Origin: Salinimonas lutimaris
GTDB taxonomy: Bacteria > Pseudomonadota > Gammaproteobacteria > Enterobacterales > Alteromonadaceae
NCBI RefSeq assembly: GCF_005222225.1
Contig: NZ_CP036536.1
Coordinates: 2,504,001 to 2,568,000 of the forward strand
Length of the DNA stretch: 64,000 bases
Direction of reading: 5' to 3'
The position numbers and the translations under genes are program-made. Below, piece by piece: positions 26,990 through 36,025 of this stretch. The first letter of the stretch is position 1, and each line of letters starts with the position of its first letter. The notes beneath the pieces are model-generated. The model was not told where the DNA came from, did no database searches, and saw nothing but the letters and a program-made list of their open reading frames with translations.

Positions 26990-27965
26990 ATTGCTTTAGT
27001 ACATCCTTTGCCTGTTGATAGCGCTGCGCAGCATCGTCTGACGCCTGACGCTGATTAAAGCGACTTAACCGCGGGTTTGACTGCGCCACATCCAGATTGT
27101 CCAGTATGGCCGCCGCCCCTGTCGGATTATTACAGGCCAGAACCATATCACAGCCTGCCGACAGTGCTGCTTTAGCCCGTTCAGGATAGCCACCGACCAC
27201 GCTGGCACCATGCATCGATAAGTCATCAGAAAAAATCACGCCACCGAATCCCAGTCTTTTGCGTAACACTTCCTGCAACCAGTAAGGTGAAAAACCTGCA
27301 GGCTGCGCATCAACCTGTGCATAAATCACATGCGCCGGCATGACCGCATCGAGCCTGGGTGACAGTGCTTTAAACACTGACATATCAAATTCGCTGATTT
27401 GTTGTTCGCTACGCTCATCCACCGGCAATGCCACATGCGAATCGGGTTCTACGCTGCCGTGGCCTGGAAAGTGTTTTCCGGTAACCGGAATCCCCTGCTC
27501 CTGCATGCCGTCAATGACTGCACCGGCCAGGGTGATCACTTCGCTGATTCGATCAGAAAATCCCCGATCACCAATCACCTTCGAAGCACCGTCAATATCC
27601 AGCACCGGACCGAAACTCAAATCAATGTTCACGGCTTTTAGCTCATAGGCCAAAATGGTGCCACAAGCCCGCGCCAGCACGCATTGCTCCTCCAGGCTAC
27701 CAGCTAATTGCCGGATTTTGCCCATCGCCGGAATAGCGGTAAAGTCCTCCCGGAAGCGTTGCACTCGTCCGCCTTCATGATCAACGGCAATCAGGATTGG
27801 CCGACCAGCAGCCCGGCGAATCTGGGCTATCAGTTCAATTAGCTGATCCCGGCATTCGTAATTACGGGAAAATAAAATTACGCCCCCCACCAGCGGGTGC
27901 GCCAGGCGTTCGCGCTCTTCTGCCGGCAACGTAGTACCAGCGCAATCTAACATTAACGGGCCCAT
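26973..27965 (-). CDS. nagZ: Beta-N-acetylhexosaminidase of the peptidoglycan recycling pathway
   Basis: 330 residues, glycoside hydrolase family 3, cytoplasmic NagZ type. Signature KHFPGHGSVEPDSHVALP holds the His-containing catalytic loop, and FSDDLSMHGA carries the nucleophile Asp. The N-terminus MGPLMLDCAGTTL is close to other NagZ proteins. NagZ removes N-acetylglucosamine from anhydromuropeptides during cell-wall recycling. It is the first gene of a unit with the DASS permease. Divergent from the penicillin-acylase-family gene with 75 bases between. Confidence 0.95.
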   Translation of the reverse strand: MGPLMLDCAGTTLPAEERERLAHPLVGGVILFSRNYECRDQLIELIAQIRRAAGRPILIAVDHEGGRVQRFREDFTAIPAMGKIRQLAGSLEEQCVLARACGTILAYELKAVNIDLSFGPVLDIDGASKVIGDRGFSDRISEVITLAGAVIDGMQEQGIPVTGKHFPGHGSVEPDSHVALPVDERSEQQISEFDMSVFKALSPRLDAVMPAHVIYAQVDAQPAGFSPYWLQEVLRKRLGFGGVIFSDDLSMHGASVVGGYPERAKAALSAGCDMVLACNNPTGAAAILDNLDVAQSNPRLSRFNQRQASDDAAQRYQQAKDVLKQYENQL

Positions 27966-28040
27966 AAAAACTCCGGTTTATTATTCTTCATTTCACGCAT
28001 CCGAACCGTTAGGATAGACAAAAAACAGGGAGAGACTCAC

Positions 28041-30323
28041 ATGCTACGTCAGTTTAAGTGGTTGTTTTTCAGCGTATTGATTTTGGCTCTGCTGACAGCA
28101 GGCGGGGCGTTCTTTATGCTTAACAAGAGCCTGCCACAGCTTGACGGCACTGTACAGAGCGATTCACCGACAAAGCTGGTCAGGTTACAACGTGATACAC
28201 TTGGTCAGGCAATTATCAAAGCTGAAAACCTGCCTGATGCTGCTTTTGCACTGGGTGTGGCACATGGTCAGGATCGGTTTTTCCAGATGGATTTGCAGCG
28301 CCGCGTCGCCGCCGGTGAATTAAGCGTCTGGCTGGGAGACAAGGCCCTGAGAGCAGATAAAAAAGCCCGCTTTCATCAGTTCAGACAACGCGCGAAAACC
28401 ATTTTAAATCAGCTTTCTGATTCCCAGAAAAAACTGCTTAATCGCTATGCCAGCGGGGTCAATCAGGCTATCCGTACGCTTGGCACCAAACCCTTTGAAT
28501 ACTGGCTGACCGGATTTGATATGCAGCCCTGGACACCTGAAGACAGTATTCTGGTGGTGTTTAGCATGTACATGGATTTACAGGCCGGCCAGGTTGAGCT
28601 GGATCTGGCACGTACCGCAGTTGCTGAGCACTTCGGCCCCCAGATGCTCGACTTTATTCAGTCTGCAACGCAATATCAGGCGGCGCTGGATGGCAGTACC
28701 CTGCCTTATCGGATTGATGAAATTCCGGTATTAAGTGAATCGACTACCGCGCATTGGAATGGTGAACCGGCACCGGATCTGGGTAGCAATAACTGGGCGG
28801 TCAGCGGCGCGTTAACCGATACCCGCGATGCGATGCTGGCCAACGATATGCATCTGGGCTTGCGGGTACCGGCTATCTGGTACCGTACGCAGCTTAACTA
28901 TACCCGCCAGGGCAAACCTGTACAGATGACCGGCGTCAGCCTGCCAGGTCTGCCTGGTATCGTTGTTGGCACCAATGGTGCGATTGCCTGGGGATTTACC
29001 AATGCAAATCTGGACAATGTTGACTGGATAAAACTTGGCGCTGATGCCACTACCTGGCAACTTAGCGACCCGATTCAAAGTCGCGATGGCCAGCATGATT
29101 TCAGTATCACAATGAGTGACTACGGCCCGGTGCGCACGATGAATGGTCACAAGTATGCCCTGCGCTGGGTGGCGCACCAGCCTTATGCGGTTAACCTGAC
29201 CATCACTGATCTGGACCTGGCTCAGCGTACAGCAGACGCTGTTGAACTGGCCCATCAAATACGCATTCCCGTTCAGAATATGGTCATTGTGGACAGTCAC
29301 GGTCAACTGGCCTGGACTCCCGGCGGCGCGGTCACTGCCCGGCCATCGCCATCCACCACTGCCATCAGCGAAACGGAGGTATCCACATTGTGGCAATACA
29401 ATGAATTCTCCTTGCCGGTTGTTATGAACCCGTCATCCCAGCGCCTGTGGACAGCCAACGCCAGGGTTATTTCCACCGAACAGCTCAGCCGCTTTGGCGA
29501 CGGCGGTTATGCAGTGGGTGCGCGCGGACAGCAGATCCGTGACCGTCTGTTTGACTATGAGCAATTCGACGAAGCGCGGTTTTATGCTATCCAGCTGGAT
29601 AACGAAGCTCGCTTTCTTATGCCCTGGCATAATCTGCTGAGCCAGACTCTGGCTCAGCAAACTGCTCAGTACGGAGATGATCTTAACTATCTGAAAAACT
29701 GGCAAGCCTGCGCCTGTGCTGACTCTGTTGGCTATACGCTGGTCAGGGCATTTCGACGTGAAGTCACCAACCGCCTGCTGGACCCGATTACCAGCACCGT
29801 CAGTAAGCAGGGTGTCTCCCCGGCCGGCCTGCTACGTCAGACCGAAGGTGCGGTCTGGGCTATCCTCCAGCAGCAACCATATAGCTGGCTGCCGGAGCAG
29901 TACGAAAACTGGGAAGCATTTTTAGTGTCCGCATACCAGCAGGCCCGGCAGGAGCTAATGTCTGATCACAACGCCTCGTCGCTCGGCGCGTTAGCCTGGG
30001 GTAAGATAAATGCACTTGAAATAAAGCATCCGTTTGCCGCGAATATCCCTTTTATAGGCGGTCTGCTGAACATGCGAAAAATTTCCGGATTTGGTGACAG
30101 CTTTGTGCCCGCAGTTCAGCAAAGTGAATTTGGTGCATCACAACGCCTTTTTGTTCGTCCCGGACAGCTGAATAAAGCCATTTTGACCTTACCAGGTGGC
30201 CAGTCCGGTCATCCGTTATCACAATACTACCGGGCTGGTTTTAATGATTACTCTGATAACCGTCAGACCCCGCTGCTGCCGGGTAATATTGAACACACCC
30301 TCACGCTGGAGCCGGCCCGATGA
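28041..30323 (+). CDS. Penicillin acylase family (Ntn-hydrolase) protein
   Basis: A 760-residue precursor with an N-terminal membrane segment or signal anchor (WLFFSVLILALLTAGGAFFML). Ser249 in LGSNNWAVSG should be the N-terminal nucleophile of the beta chain after autocatalytic cleavage, as in penicillin G acylase and acyl-homoserine-lactone acylases. GVAHGQDRFFQMDLQRR near residue 75 and the TNGAIAWGFTN stretch are family-typical. It would act in the periplasm on an amide-linked acyl group. Whether it degrades beta-lactams, quorum signals or other N-acyl compounds cannot be told. It overlaps ybaK by four bases. Confidence 0.92.
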   Translation: MLRQFKWLFFSVLILALLTAGGAFFMLNKSLPQLDGTVQSDSPTKLVRLQRDTLGQAIIKAENLPDAAFALGVAHGQDRFFQMDLQRRVAAGELSVWLGDKALRADKKARFHQFRQRAKTILNQLSDSQKKLLNRYASGVNQAIRTLGTKPFEYWLTGFDMQPWTPEDSILVVFSMYMDLQAGQVELDLARTAVAEHFGPQMLDFIQSATQYQAALDGSTLPYRIDEIPVLSESTTAHWNGEPAPDLGSNNWAVSGALTDTRDAMLANDMHLGLRVPAIWYRTQLNYTRQGKPVQMTGVSLPGLPGIVVGTNGAIAWGFTNANLDNVDWIKLGADATTWQLSDPIQSRDGQHDFSITMSDYGPVRTMNGHKYALRWVAHQPYAVNLTITDLDLAQRTADAVELAHQIRIPVQNMVIVDSHGQLAWTPGGAVTARPSPSTTAISETEVSTLWQYNEFSLPVVMNPSSQRLWTANARVISTEQLSRFGDGGYAVGARGQQIRDRLFDYEQFDEARFYAIQLDNEARFLMPWHNLLSQTLAQQTAQYGDDLNYLKNWQACACADSVGYTLVRAFRREVTNRLLDPITSTVSKQGVSPAGLLRQTEGAVWAILQQQPYSWLPEQYENWEAFLVSAYQQARQELMSDHNASSLGALAWGKINALEIKHPFAANIPFIGGLLNMRKISGFGDSFVPAVQQSEFGASQRLFVRPGQLNKAILTLPGGQSGHPLSQYYRAGFNDYSDNRQTPLLPGNIEHTLTLEPAR

Positions 30324-30796
30324 CACCGGCTATCACCCTGCTGACCCGGCATAAAATAAGCCATGAAGTAATTGAATTTGGTCACGACCCAAATGCGACT
30401 TCCTACGGTCTGGAAGCGGCTGAAAAACTCGGAGTCGATCCGGCGTGTGTATTTAAAACCCTGATATGTACGCTTAGCACCGGGCAGCACGTTGTCGCCG
30501 TACTGCCGGTGAGTTATCAGCTGAGCCTGAAAAAACTGGCTCAGTCAGCCGGTGCCAAAAAAGCGGCTATGGCACATCTGTCACAGATTCCCGGGATTAC
30601 AGGCTATCTGCCCGGCGGTGTCAGCCCGCTGGCGCAGAAAAAATCTCTTTCAACCTATGTAGATACCTCGATAACCCGCTTTGCTCACATTTATGTCAGT
30701 GGCGGTAAGCGGGGTCTGGATATTGGCCTGAGCCCACAGGTTCTTATCTCGCTGACCCGGGCCAGACAGGCAGTTCTTATCGATGATGCGCCATAA
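30320..30796 (+). CDS. ybaK: Cys-tRNA(Pro)/Cys-tRNA(Cys) deacylase
   Basis: 158 residues, single YbaK/aaRS-associated editing domain, which hydrolyses mischarged Cys-tRNA(Pro). Matches the family throughout: FKTLI, the conserved Lys in AVLPVSYQLSLKKLA, GYLPGGVSPLAQKK and GLDIGLSP. ATG overlaps the previous stop (ATGA), so it is co-translated with the acylase gene. Confidence 0.93.
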   Translation: MTPAITLLTRHKISHEVIEFGHDPNATSYGLEAAEKLGVDPACVFKTLICTLSTGQHVVAVLPVSYQLSLKKLAQSAGAKKAAMAHLSQIPGITGYLPGGVSPLAQKKSLSTYVDTSITRFAHIYVSGGKRGLDIGLSPQVLISLTRARQAVLIDDAP

Positions 30797-30810
30797 TATA
30801 TACATGATAC

Positions 30811-30855
30811 TTGTATTTACTCTTTATTTCGTATATTACTAATATACGAAATAAA
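30811..30855 (+). promoter_or_regulatory. Promoter with perfect 15-bp inverted-repeat operator for the YeeE/YedE-ArsR unit
   Basis: TTTATTTCGTATATT (30823-30837) and AATATACGAAATAAA (30841-30855) are perfect inverted repeats with an ACT spacer. A candidate promoter, TTGTAT (30811-30816), 17 bases, TATTAC (30834-30839), places the operator on the -10. The likely binder is the ArsR-family protein encoded two genes downstream, an autoregulation pattern known for BigR. Proposed binding is inference. Confidence 0.72.
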
Positions 30856-30871
30856 AATATGAAGTAACATA

Positions 30872-31288
30872 ATGAATACTGCTTTATTTGCACAGGCATT
30901 TATTGGTGGCCTGTTAATTGGCACCGGGGCTGTTGTGCTGATGCTATTTAACGGCCGGGTTGCCGGTATTTCCGGTATTACCGCCAGCGCACTGAGCAAA
31001 CCAGCCGGTCAGCATCTCTGGCGTTATGCCTTTTTAGCCGGCCTGGTACTGGCGCCGTTTATCACAGCCCCGTTGGGATATGCCTTGCCAGTGCCATTGC
31101 CCGGAGATGCTATTTTGCTGGCCGTAGCCGGTTTACTGGTGGGTATCGGCACACGGCTTGGCACCGGCTGCACCAGTGGCCATGGCATTTGTGGTCTGGG
31201 GAGGTTATCGTTGCGCTCGCTGGTAGCCACCATCACGTTTATGGTCACCGCCATTCTCACCGTACTGGTATTACGTCTTTTTAGCTAA
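30872..31288 (+). CDS. YeeE/YedE-family membrane protein, N-terminal-type half
   Basis: 138 residues, four transmembrane segments, YeeE/YedE (DUF395, sulfur-transport) family. Conserved cysteines lie in [20 protein letters not shown], the segment that is thought to pass thiosulfate-like sulfur in this family. It is followed 11 bases later by the second half-protein; together they make the two-part form of the transporter. Operon includes a BigR/SqrR-like repressor, which points to reactive sulfur handling rather than arsenic. Which sulfur species moves, and in which direction, is not known from sequence. Confidence 0.87.
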   Translation: MNTALFAQAFIGGLLIGTGAVVLMLFNGRVAGISGITASALSKPAGQHLWRYAFLAGLVLAPFITAPLGYALPVPLPGDAILLAVAGLLVGIGTRLGTGCTSGHGICGLGRLSLRSLVATITFMVTAILTVLVLRLFS

Positions 31289-31299
31289 CCGGAGTCAGC

Positions 31300-31710
31300 A
31301 TGAAAACATTCTTATCCGCTTTGCTTGCAGGGTTATTATTTGGTGCCGGGCTCACCGTGTCCACCATGACAGATCCACTGCGCGTGCTGGCCTTTTTAGA
31401 TATTTTCGGACAGTGGGATCCTACCCTGGCATTTGTCATGGGCGGTGCGCTGTGTGTATATCTGCCGGTTTACCAGTTTATCATTAAGCCCCGCCATCAG
31501 ACGCTACTCAATAGCGCCTTTTATATACCGCAAAAAAGCCAGGTAGATGCTCGTCTGGTGGCCGGTGCGGTACTGTTTGGTATTGGCTGGGGACTGGCCG
31601 GTATCTGTCCGGGCCCGGCGCTGACCAACCTCACTGGTGATACCCTGGCAATCCTGTATTTTGTCCTGCCTATGCTGGCCGGACTTAAACTCTGTGACAA
31701 ATGGTTATGA
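31300..31710 (+). CDS. YeeE/YedE-family membrane protein, second half (DUF6691-type)
   Basis: 136 residues with four membrane segments. The motif GIGWGLAGICPGPALTNL with its conserved Cys is the counterpart of the [10 protein letters not shown] motif in the partner. Start ATG 31300 has GGAG upstream. It overlaps the ArsR-family gene by ten bases, consistent with a tight operon under the inverted-repeat operator at 30823. Confidence 0.87.
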   Translation: MKTFLSALLAGLLFGAGLTVSTMTDPLRVLAFLDIFGQWDPTLAFVMGGALCVYLPVYQFIIKPRHQTLLNSAFYIPQKSQVDARLVAGAVLFGIGWGLAGICPGPALTNLTGDTLAILYFVLPMLAGLKLCDKWL

Positions 31711-32027
31711 CAGGCACTGCATCATCTGGCACGATGACACCGGCGCAGATGGCCGAAAACGCGACGGTGGCAGCACAGCTGTTAAAAGCAATGGCAAACC
31801 CCCACCGGTTAATGCTGCTATGTTTGCTTAATCAGGGCGAACTTTCGGTCGGGCAGCTCAACAAGACGCTGGCGCTGCCGCAGTCCAGTTTGTCACAGCA
31901 TCTGGCCAAATTACGGGACGCCGGGCTGGTGTCCACCCGTCGCGATGCCCAGACCATTTATTATGTTCTGGCCAGTGCCCAGGTCAAAGCCATCATTGCC
32001 ACCCTGTATTCCCTGTATTGCGAGTAA
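31701..32027 (+). CDS. ArsR-family repressor of the BigR/SqrR persulfide-sensing type
   Basis: 108 residues, winged-helix ArsR fold: dimer helix MTPAQMAENATVAAQLLKAMANPHRL, recognition region LALPQSSLSQHLAKLRDAGLVSTRRDAQTIYYVL. Only two cysteines occur, Cys41 and Cys107, at the positions of the persulfide-sensing pair of SqrR; the ELCVCDL arsenic site is absent. The family is known to release DNA when a tetrasulfide bridge forms between the pair. Location next to YeeE/YedE genes repeats the bigR operon logic, minus the sulfur dioxygenase. I therefore read it as a sulfide/persulfide sensor, not an arsenic sensor. Confidence 0.85.
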   Translation: MVMTGTASSGTMTPAQMAENATVAAQLLKAMANPHRLMLLCLLNQGELSVGQLNKTLALPQSSLSQHLAKLRDAGLVSTRRDAQTIYYVLASAQVKAIIATLYSLYCE

Positions 32028-32093
32028 AAGCAGATACAAATTCATCACAGCCGGCAAGCGATATAACACCGCCTGCCGGGCAGTCGCCGCCGG

Positions 32094-32813
32094 TTAAATC
32101 GCCCGCTGATTGACCCGTTCACTGACCTGCTCGGCAGACTCAACACGCTCAGAATAACGGTCTACCAGATAGTCTTTGTTATCGCGCAGCATCAGGGTAA
32201 ATCGCATCAGCTCTTCCATCACATCGACCACACGGTTATAAAATGGCGATGGCTTCATTCGATCATTGTCATCAAACTCCATAAACGCTTTAGGCACTGA
32301 CGACTGATTGGGAATGGTAAACATACGCATCCAGCGACCCAGTACACGCAGCTGATTAACCGTATTGAACGATTGTGACCCGCCACACACCTGCATCACC
32401 GCCAGTGTTTTGCCCTGGGTCGGACGTACCCCGCCCAGATTTAGCGGAACCCAGTCCAGCTGGCTTTTAAAAATACTGCTCATTGAGCCATGACGTTCCG
32501 GAGAGCACCACACTTGTCCCTCAGACCACATCATAGCATCGCGCAACTCTTTTACCTTTGGGTGCGTTTCATCAGCGGTGTCTGTCTGCGGTAATCCTTC
32601 TGGATTGAAGATGCGGGTTTCTGCGCCCATCGCTTCAAGCATTCGGGCCGCTTCTTCCACCAGTAAGCGGCTGAACGACCGTTTACGCAACGACCCATAT
32701 AACAGCAGGATCTTTGGCTTGCGACTGTCATCCGCCGGTACAAAATCTTGTGCCGCGGGCAGCGTAAACAGGGCGTTGTCGATATTTGGCATAGATGTAT
32801 CGTATTCACTCAT
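32094..32813 (-). CDS. arsH: ArsH, NADPH-dependent FMN reductase for organoarsenicals
   Basis: 239 residues from ATG 32813, which has CAGGAG six bases upstream; an upstream ATG at 32837 lacks this. Flavodoxin-like fold with the FMN phosphate loop [11 protein letters not shown] and the ArsH-typical [21 protein letters not shown]. ArsH oxidises trivalent organoarsenicals and is common in arsenic islands. It diverges from arsC across a 145-base region holding AT-rich half-sites. No arsB or acr3 efflux gene is in view, so detoxification must finish elsewhere. Confidence 0.93.
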   Translation of the reverse strand: MSEYDTSMPNIDNALFTLPAAQDFVPADDSRKPKILLLYGSLRKRSFSRLLVEEAARMLEAMGAETRIFNPEGLPQTDTADETHPKVKELRDAMMWSEGQVWCSPERHGSMSSIFKSQLDWVPLNLGGVRPTQGKTLAVMQVCGGSQSFNTVNQLRVLGRWMRMFTIPNQSSVPKAFMEFDDNDRMKPSPFYNRVVDVMEELMRFTLMLRDNKDYLVDRYSERVESAEQVSERVNQRAI

Positions 32814-32845
32814 GATGGACTCCTGACACTTCATCATATTTGTTA

Positions 32846-32930
32846 TTTCATATATAAACTTTCACATACGAAAAAACATATGTCAACAGTGCTATTGACA
32901 TATATACCAACAAATACGAAAATTCATATA
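32846..32930. promoter_or_regulatory. arsH-arsC divergent control region with ATACGAA half-sites
   Basis: ATACGAA occurs at 32866-32872 and 32914-32920; TTCATATA occurs at 32923-32930 and 32847-32854. The pair at 32914-32930 is an inverted repeat with a two-base spacer (one mismatch). The same ATACGAA half-site forms the operator at 30841. A consensus -35 TTGACA (32895-32900), 17 bases before GAAAAT, may drive arsC, with the repeat over the -10. Binding by the BigR/SqrR-like protein is a hypothesis. Confidence 0.55.
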
Positions 32931-32958
32931 TGTGATAAATCGTATGTGAGAGGCAATT

Positions 32959-33378
32959 ATGATTGTTATACACCATAATCCGGCGTGTGGTACCTCACGC
33001 AATGTATTACAGGTTATCCGTGATGCGGGCTATGAGCCGCAGGTCATTGACTACCTTAACGAAGGCTGGACCCGGCCACAGTTGCTGGCCTTGTTTGCAG
33101 CAGCTGGTCTCACTCCCCGTCAGGCACTGCGTACAACAAAATCGCCGGCTCAGGAGTTGGGTCTGCTGGATGAATCAGTCTCAGATGAAGCCTTACTGGA
33201 CGCGATGCTCGAACATCCGGTGTTGGTTAACCGCCCTATCGTCTGTTCTTCCAAAGGAGTGAAGTTATGTCGCCCGAGCGAACAGGTTTTGGATCTGCTG
33301 GCCCAGTGGCCCACAGGCCCGTATTTTAAGGAAGACGGTGAAATGATGCTTGATGAGCAGGGCATACGCCCCGAATAA
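32959..33378 (+). CDS. arsC: Glutaredoxin-coupled arsenate reductase
   Basis: 139 residues, ArsC/Spx thioredoxin fold. Catalytic Cys10 in HHNPACGTSRN matches Cys12 of the plasmid enzyme, and NRPIVCSSKGVKLCRPSE holds the arsenate-binding arginines region. It reduces arsenate to arsenite using glutathione and glutaredoxin. It diverges from arsH and is followed by a clear terminator. Confidence 0.95.
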   Translation: MIVIHHNPACGTSRNVLQVIRDAGYEPQVIDYLNEGWTRPQLLALFAAAGLTPRQALRTTKSPAQELGLLDESVSDEALLDAMLEHPVLVNRPIVCSSKGVKLCRPSEQVLDLLAQWPTGPYFKEDGEMMLDEQGIRPE

Positions 33379-33389
33379 CGCTTACAAAA

Positions 33390-33413
33390 AACCACCTGCC
33401 GCAGCAGGTGGTT
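33390..33413 (+). terminator. Rho-independent terminator after arsC
   Basis: Perfect 10-bp stem AACCACCTGC / GCAGGTGGTT with loop CGCA, preceded by A5 and followed by TTTAAA, so it may work for both strands between convergent arsC and the SDR gene. Confidence 0.8.
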
Positions 33414-33465
33414 TAAATATAAGATAGGACTACAGAGATAAACAGCACAGCGACTGATTGTGCTT

Positions 33466-34200
33466 TTACACCGAAAAATCGCCAAGAATAACGTTGTTGG
33501 CGTAGCTGTTATACTCATCCCCCAACTGTTTGGCCATATCATCCGGAAAGTTGTGGAAGTCGCCAGCTTCCAGCGCATCAACCACCCCTTTAGCCACGAC
33601 ATCCGGACCAGGAGCGTCGTCAAAGCCAGCACCTTTACCCATATCGGTAGCAATAGGGCCAGGATGTATACTAACAACCGCCACACCCTGCTCGCTCAGT
33701 TTTTCTCTCAATCCCTGGGTGATAGAATAAGCTGCAGCTTTCGACGCGCAATAGGTCGTCATATCACCAAATGTTTTCATTGAAGCCACAGAATTTAACT
33801 GTACCAACGCACCTTTATTTTTTACTAAGACAGGTTCAAATGCCTGAGCGACATGCAATAAGCCAAACACATTCACTTCGAATTCGCTACGCAGCGCCGC
33901 TTCAGCCTCGCCGCTCAGTGGTGACTGCAATTTCATGATACCTGCGTTATTGACCACAATGTCAGTATCGGTCGCCTGCTTGGCCAGCGCCTGAACAGAA
34001 GATGCATCGGTGACATCAACGGTAAGGGTTTCAACTTTGTCCGCATATGTGCTGTGCAGTTCGGTAGTTGATTCGGCATCACGTACTGCCAGATAAACTT
34101 TGCTCACGCCTCGCTCAAACAGTGCCTCGACAATCGCTTTGCCAATGCCTCTGTTGGCGCCGGTGACCAGCGCTGTTTTACCTGTTAATGTGACACTCAT
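33466..34200 (-). CDS. Short-chain dehydrogenase/reductase
   Basis: 244 residues, classical SDR. Cofactor motif TGANRGIG near residue 13, NNAG in VVNNAGIM, catalytic Ser in LNSVASM and YCASK with catalytic Tyr and Lys. NAD(P)-dependent oxidoreduction of an unknown alcohol or carbonyl. It follows the BCCT gene on the same strand by 156 bases, separated by a weak hairpin, so probably has its own promoter. Context gives no substrate. Confidence 0.88.
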   Translation of the reverse strand: MSVTLTGKTALVTGANRGIGKAIVEALFERGVSKVYLAVRDAESTTELHSTYADKVETLTVDVTDASSVQALAKQATDTDIVVNNAGIMKLQSPLSGEAEAALRSEFEVNVFGLLHVAQAFEPVLVKNKGALVQLNSVASMKTFGDMTTYCASKAAAYSITQGLREKLSEQGVAVVSIHPGPIATDMGKGAGFDDAPGPDVVAKGVVDALEAGDFHNFPDDMAKQLGDEYNSYANNVILGDFSV

Positions 34201-34268
34201 ACATCTGTCTCCTGTTGTAAATAATACAATGTGTTCTTTTCAACAGGCAGATAAGATCAAATACCAAA

Positions 34269-34283
34269 GCCCGCAAAGCGGGT
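34269..34283 (-). terminator. Weak hairpin after the BCCT gene
   Basis: Reverse strand ACCCGC TTT GCGGGC followed by TTTGG: six-base-pair stem with one G-T pair. The short T-run makes it a marginal terminator. Confidence 0.38.
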
Positions 34284-34356
34284 ATCAGGCAGCAGCCTAA
34301 CGCGCCAGTTGAGCTATCCGGCGCATTACATGGTTATCTTTATTGCTCAGCCATTG

Positions 34357-35925
34357 TTACTGATCGCGCCCGCGCTGAAGCACGATGCGTGGTGCGTCCC
34401 ATAAGGAAGGTAACAATATCAGCGAGACAGGTACCGCACTGACCACAATAAAGGCTTGTAGCTTATCGATTCCGCCGGATCCGATAGCAATCAGTATTAC
34501 TGCCATCAGTCCCATCGCCAATCCCCAGAAAACCCGTACGGATACCGCCGGCTCTTCGGTTTTAGACATAGACGCCGACAGTACATAGGTCATCGAGTCG
34601 CCGGTGGTTGCCACGAAGGTCATAGTCAATATTAAGAACAGGCAGGTTACCATCGTACCAAGTGGCAAAGCCTGAGTGATTTCAATCAGTGCTGCTGGTA
34701 AATTAAAGCCTTCAAATGCAGCAGAGACGGTGCCTGGATTGGCGAGCTCCAACCCTAAACCCGTACCACCCACGATGGTAAACCAGAACATAGTAATCAG
34801 CGGCGCTATGACAGACAGCATGGTAATGATTGCCCGCACTGACCTGCCGCGACTGATTCTGGCGATGAAAATGGCCATCATAGGCCCATAACCAAGAAAC
34901 CAGCCCCAGAAAAAGACTGTCCACCATCCCAGCCAGCCAGCTTCACCAAACACACCAGCTTCGCCACGATACAGCGCCATGTCGAAAAAGTGAGTAACGT
35001 GAGTCACCAGTGCATCAGCAAAACTGGAAAAAATAAATCCGGTGGTACCAGCAATGATAATAAAGGCGAGTAGCCCCAGCGCCAGCAGCATATTCAGACG
35101 ACTCAGTAACTGAATTCCTTTGGTCACCCCGCTTACCGCGGACAATACATAAATCAGGGTAAGCACTACTATCACCATGACCTGCGTGGTGGCATCATCA
35201 CTGATACCAAACAGATCGTTAAGACCGTAACTAACCTGCAATCCCAGGAAACCAATAGGCCCTACAGTGCCGGCAACAACTGCAATGATACAGGCCGCAT
35301 CAGTAAACAGCCCAATCGGGCCGTGAATTGCCCTTTCCTTGAATACCGGGTATAGCAGCGTACGGGGCGCCAGTGGCAGACCCTTATCATAGTGATAATG
35401 CATTAACATCACTGTAGTCAGGCTGCCCAGGATAGCCCATGCCAGAAATCCCCAGTGTAGATAAGACTGCGCCAGTGCATAAGACACAGCCTCAGCGCTA
35501 CCGCTTTCCACACCTGAGAAAACCGGCGGTGTTGACACGAAGTGTGCCATCGGCTCGCCAGCTGCCCAAAATACTCCGCCACCGGCAAGTAAGGTACACA
35601 TGATCATCGAGCCCCACTGAAACAGTGAAAACTCTGGCGTAGACTTGTTACCGATAGGTTTTTTGGCGCCTGGCATAAAAGCAATGCCAATACCAATCAG
35701 GAAGGTTGCCAGTAACAGGACCTGCCAGTACAACCCAAAGTACTGAGCTGACCAGGCAAATAGCGCATCCACGGTGGATGCCAGAGCACTGATATCGACC
35801 AATGCAAACAAACAGAATGCGGCGATAAAGCCAGCAGTAATAGAAAACAGCGGCCGGTTTATAGCTGCACTGTCAAAATGTTCAGATAACTTGATGAAAT
35901 TTCCCCAACAGATATCAACGCACAA
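34357..35925 (-). CDS. BCCT-family betaine/carnitine/choline transporter
   Basis: A 522-residue inner-membrane symporter with 12 predicted transmembrane segments. The family signature in the eighth segment region is WTVFFWGWFLGYGPMMAIFIARISRGR. GGGVFWAAGEPM is the conserved glycine-rich stretch near the second and third segments. BCCT carriers take up compatible solutes such as glycine betaine or choline with sodium or protons, expected in a marine organism. The start is uncertain: TTG 35925 is the first in-frame candidate but lacks a good ribosome binding site, and no ATG appears before the first membrane segment. Confidence 0.9.
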   Translation of the reverse strand: MCVDICWGNFIKLSEHFDSAAINRPLFSITAGFIAAFCLFALVDISALASTVDALFAWSAQYFGLYWQVLLLATFLIGIGIAFMPGAKKPIGNKSTPEFSLFQWGSMIMCTLLAGGGVFWAAGEPMAHFVSTPPVFSGVESGSAEAVSYALAQSYLHWGFLAWAILGSLTTVMLMHYHYDKGLPLAPRTLLYPVFKERAIHGPIGLFTDAACIIAVVAGTVGPIGFLGLQVSYGLNDLFGISDDATTQVMVIVVLTLIYVLSAVSGVTKGIQLLSRLNMLLALGLLAFIIIAGTTGFIFSSFADALVTHVTHFFDMALYRGEAGVFGEAGWLGWWTVFFWGWFLGYGPMMAIFIARISRGRSVRAIITMLSVIAPLITMFWFTIVGGTGLGLELANPGTVSAAFEGFNLPAALIEITQALPLGTMVTCLFLILTMTFVATTGDSMTYVLSASMSKTEEPAVSVRVFWGLAMGLMAVILIAIGSGGIDKLQAFIVVSAVPVSLILLPSLWDAPRIVLQRGRDQ

Positions 35926-36025
35926 TCTGTGTGCGCTGATAAGCGTCTTATTTTGCTGCGCTTGTTCTTCCGGTAAGCCAGCACCAATGAAAGTTGTACG
36001 TTATTCAGTCAAAAACAGACTACCC

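Noticed and set aside
29291..29300. GGACAGTCAC in the penicillin-acylase gene as another RAYT motif copy
   Set aside because: It is a lone copy read in a different frame (Val-Asp-Ser-His) within conserved coding sequence, so chance is the simpler explanation.
31701..32027. Arsenic-sensing ArsR of the neighbouring ars genes
   Set aside because: It lacks the CVC arsenic-binding motif, and its two cysteines and operon partners match persulfide sensors.
34255..34330. tRNA-like string on the reverse strand (GGATAGCTCAACTGG with following stems)
   Set aside because: D-arm resemblance only; no acceptor stem, anticodon arm or TTCGA loop can be assembled.
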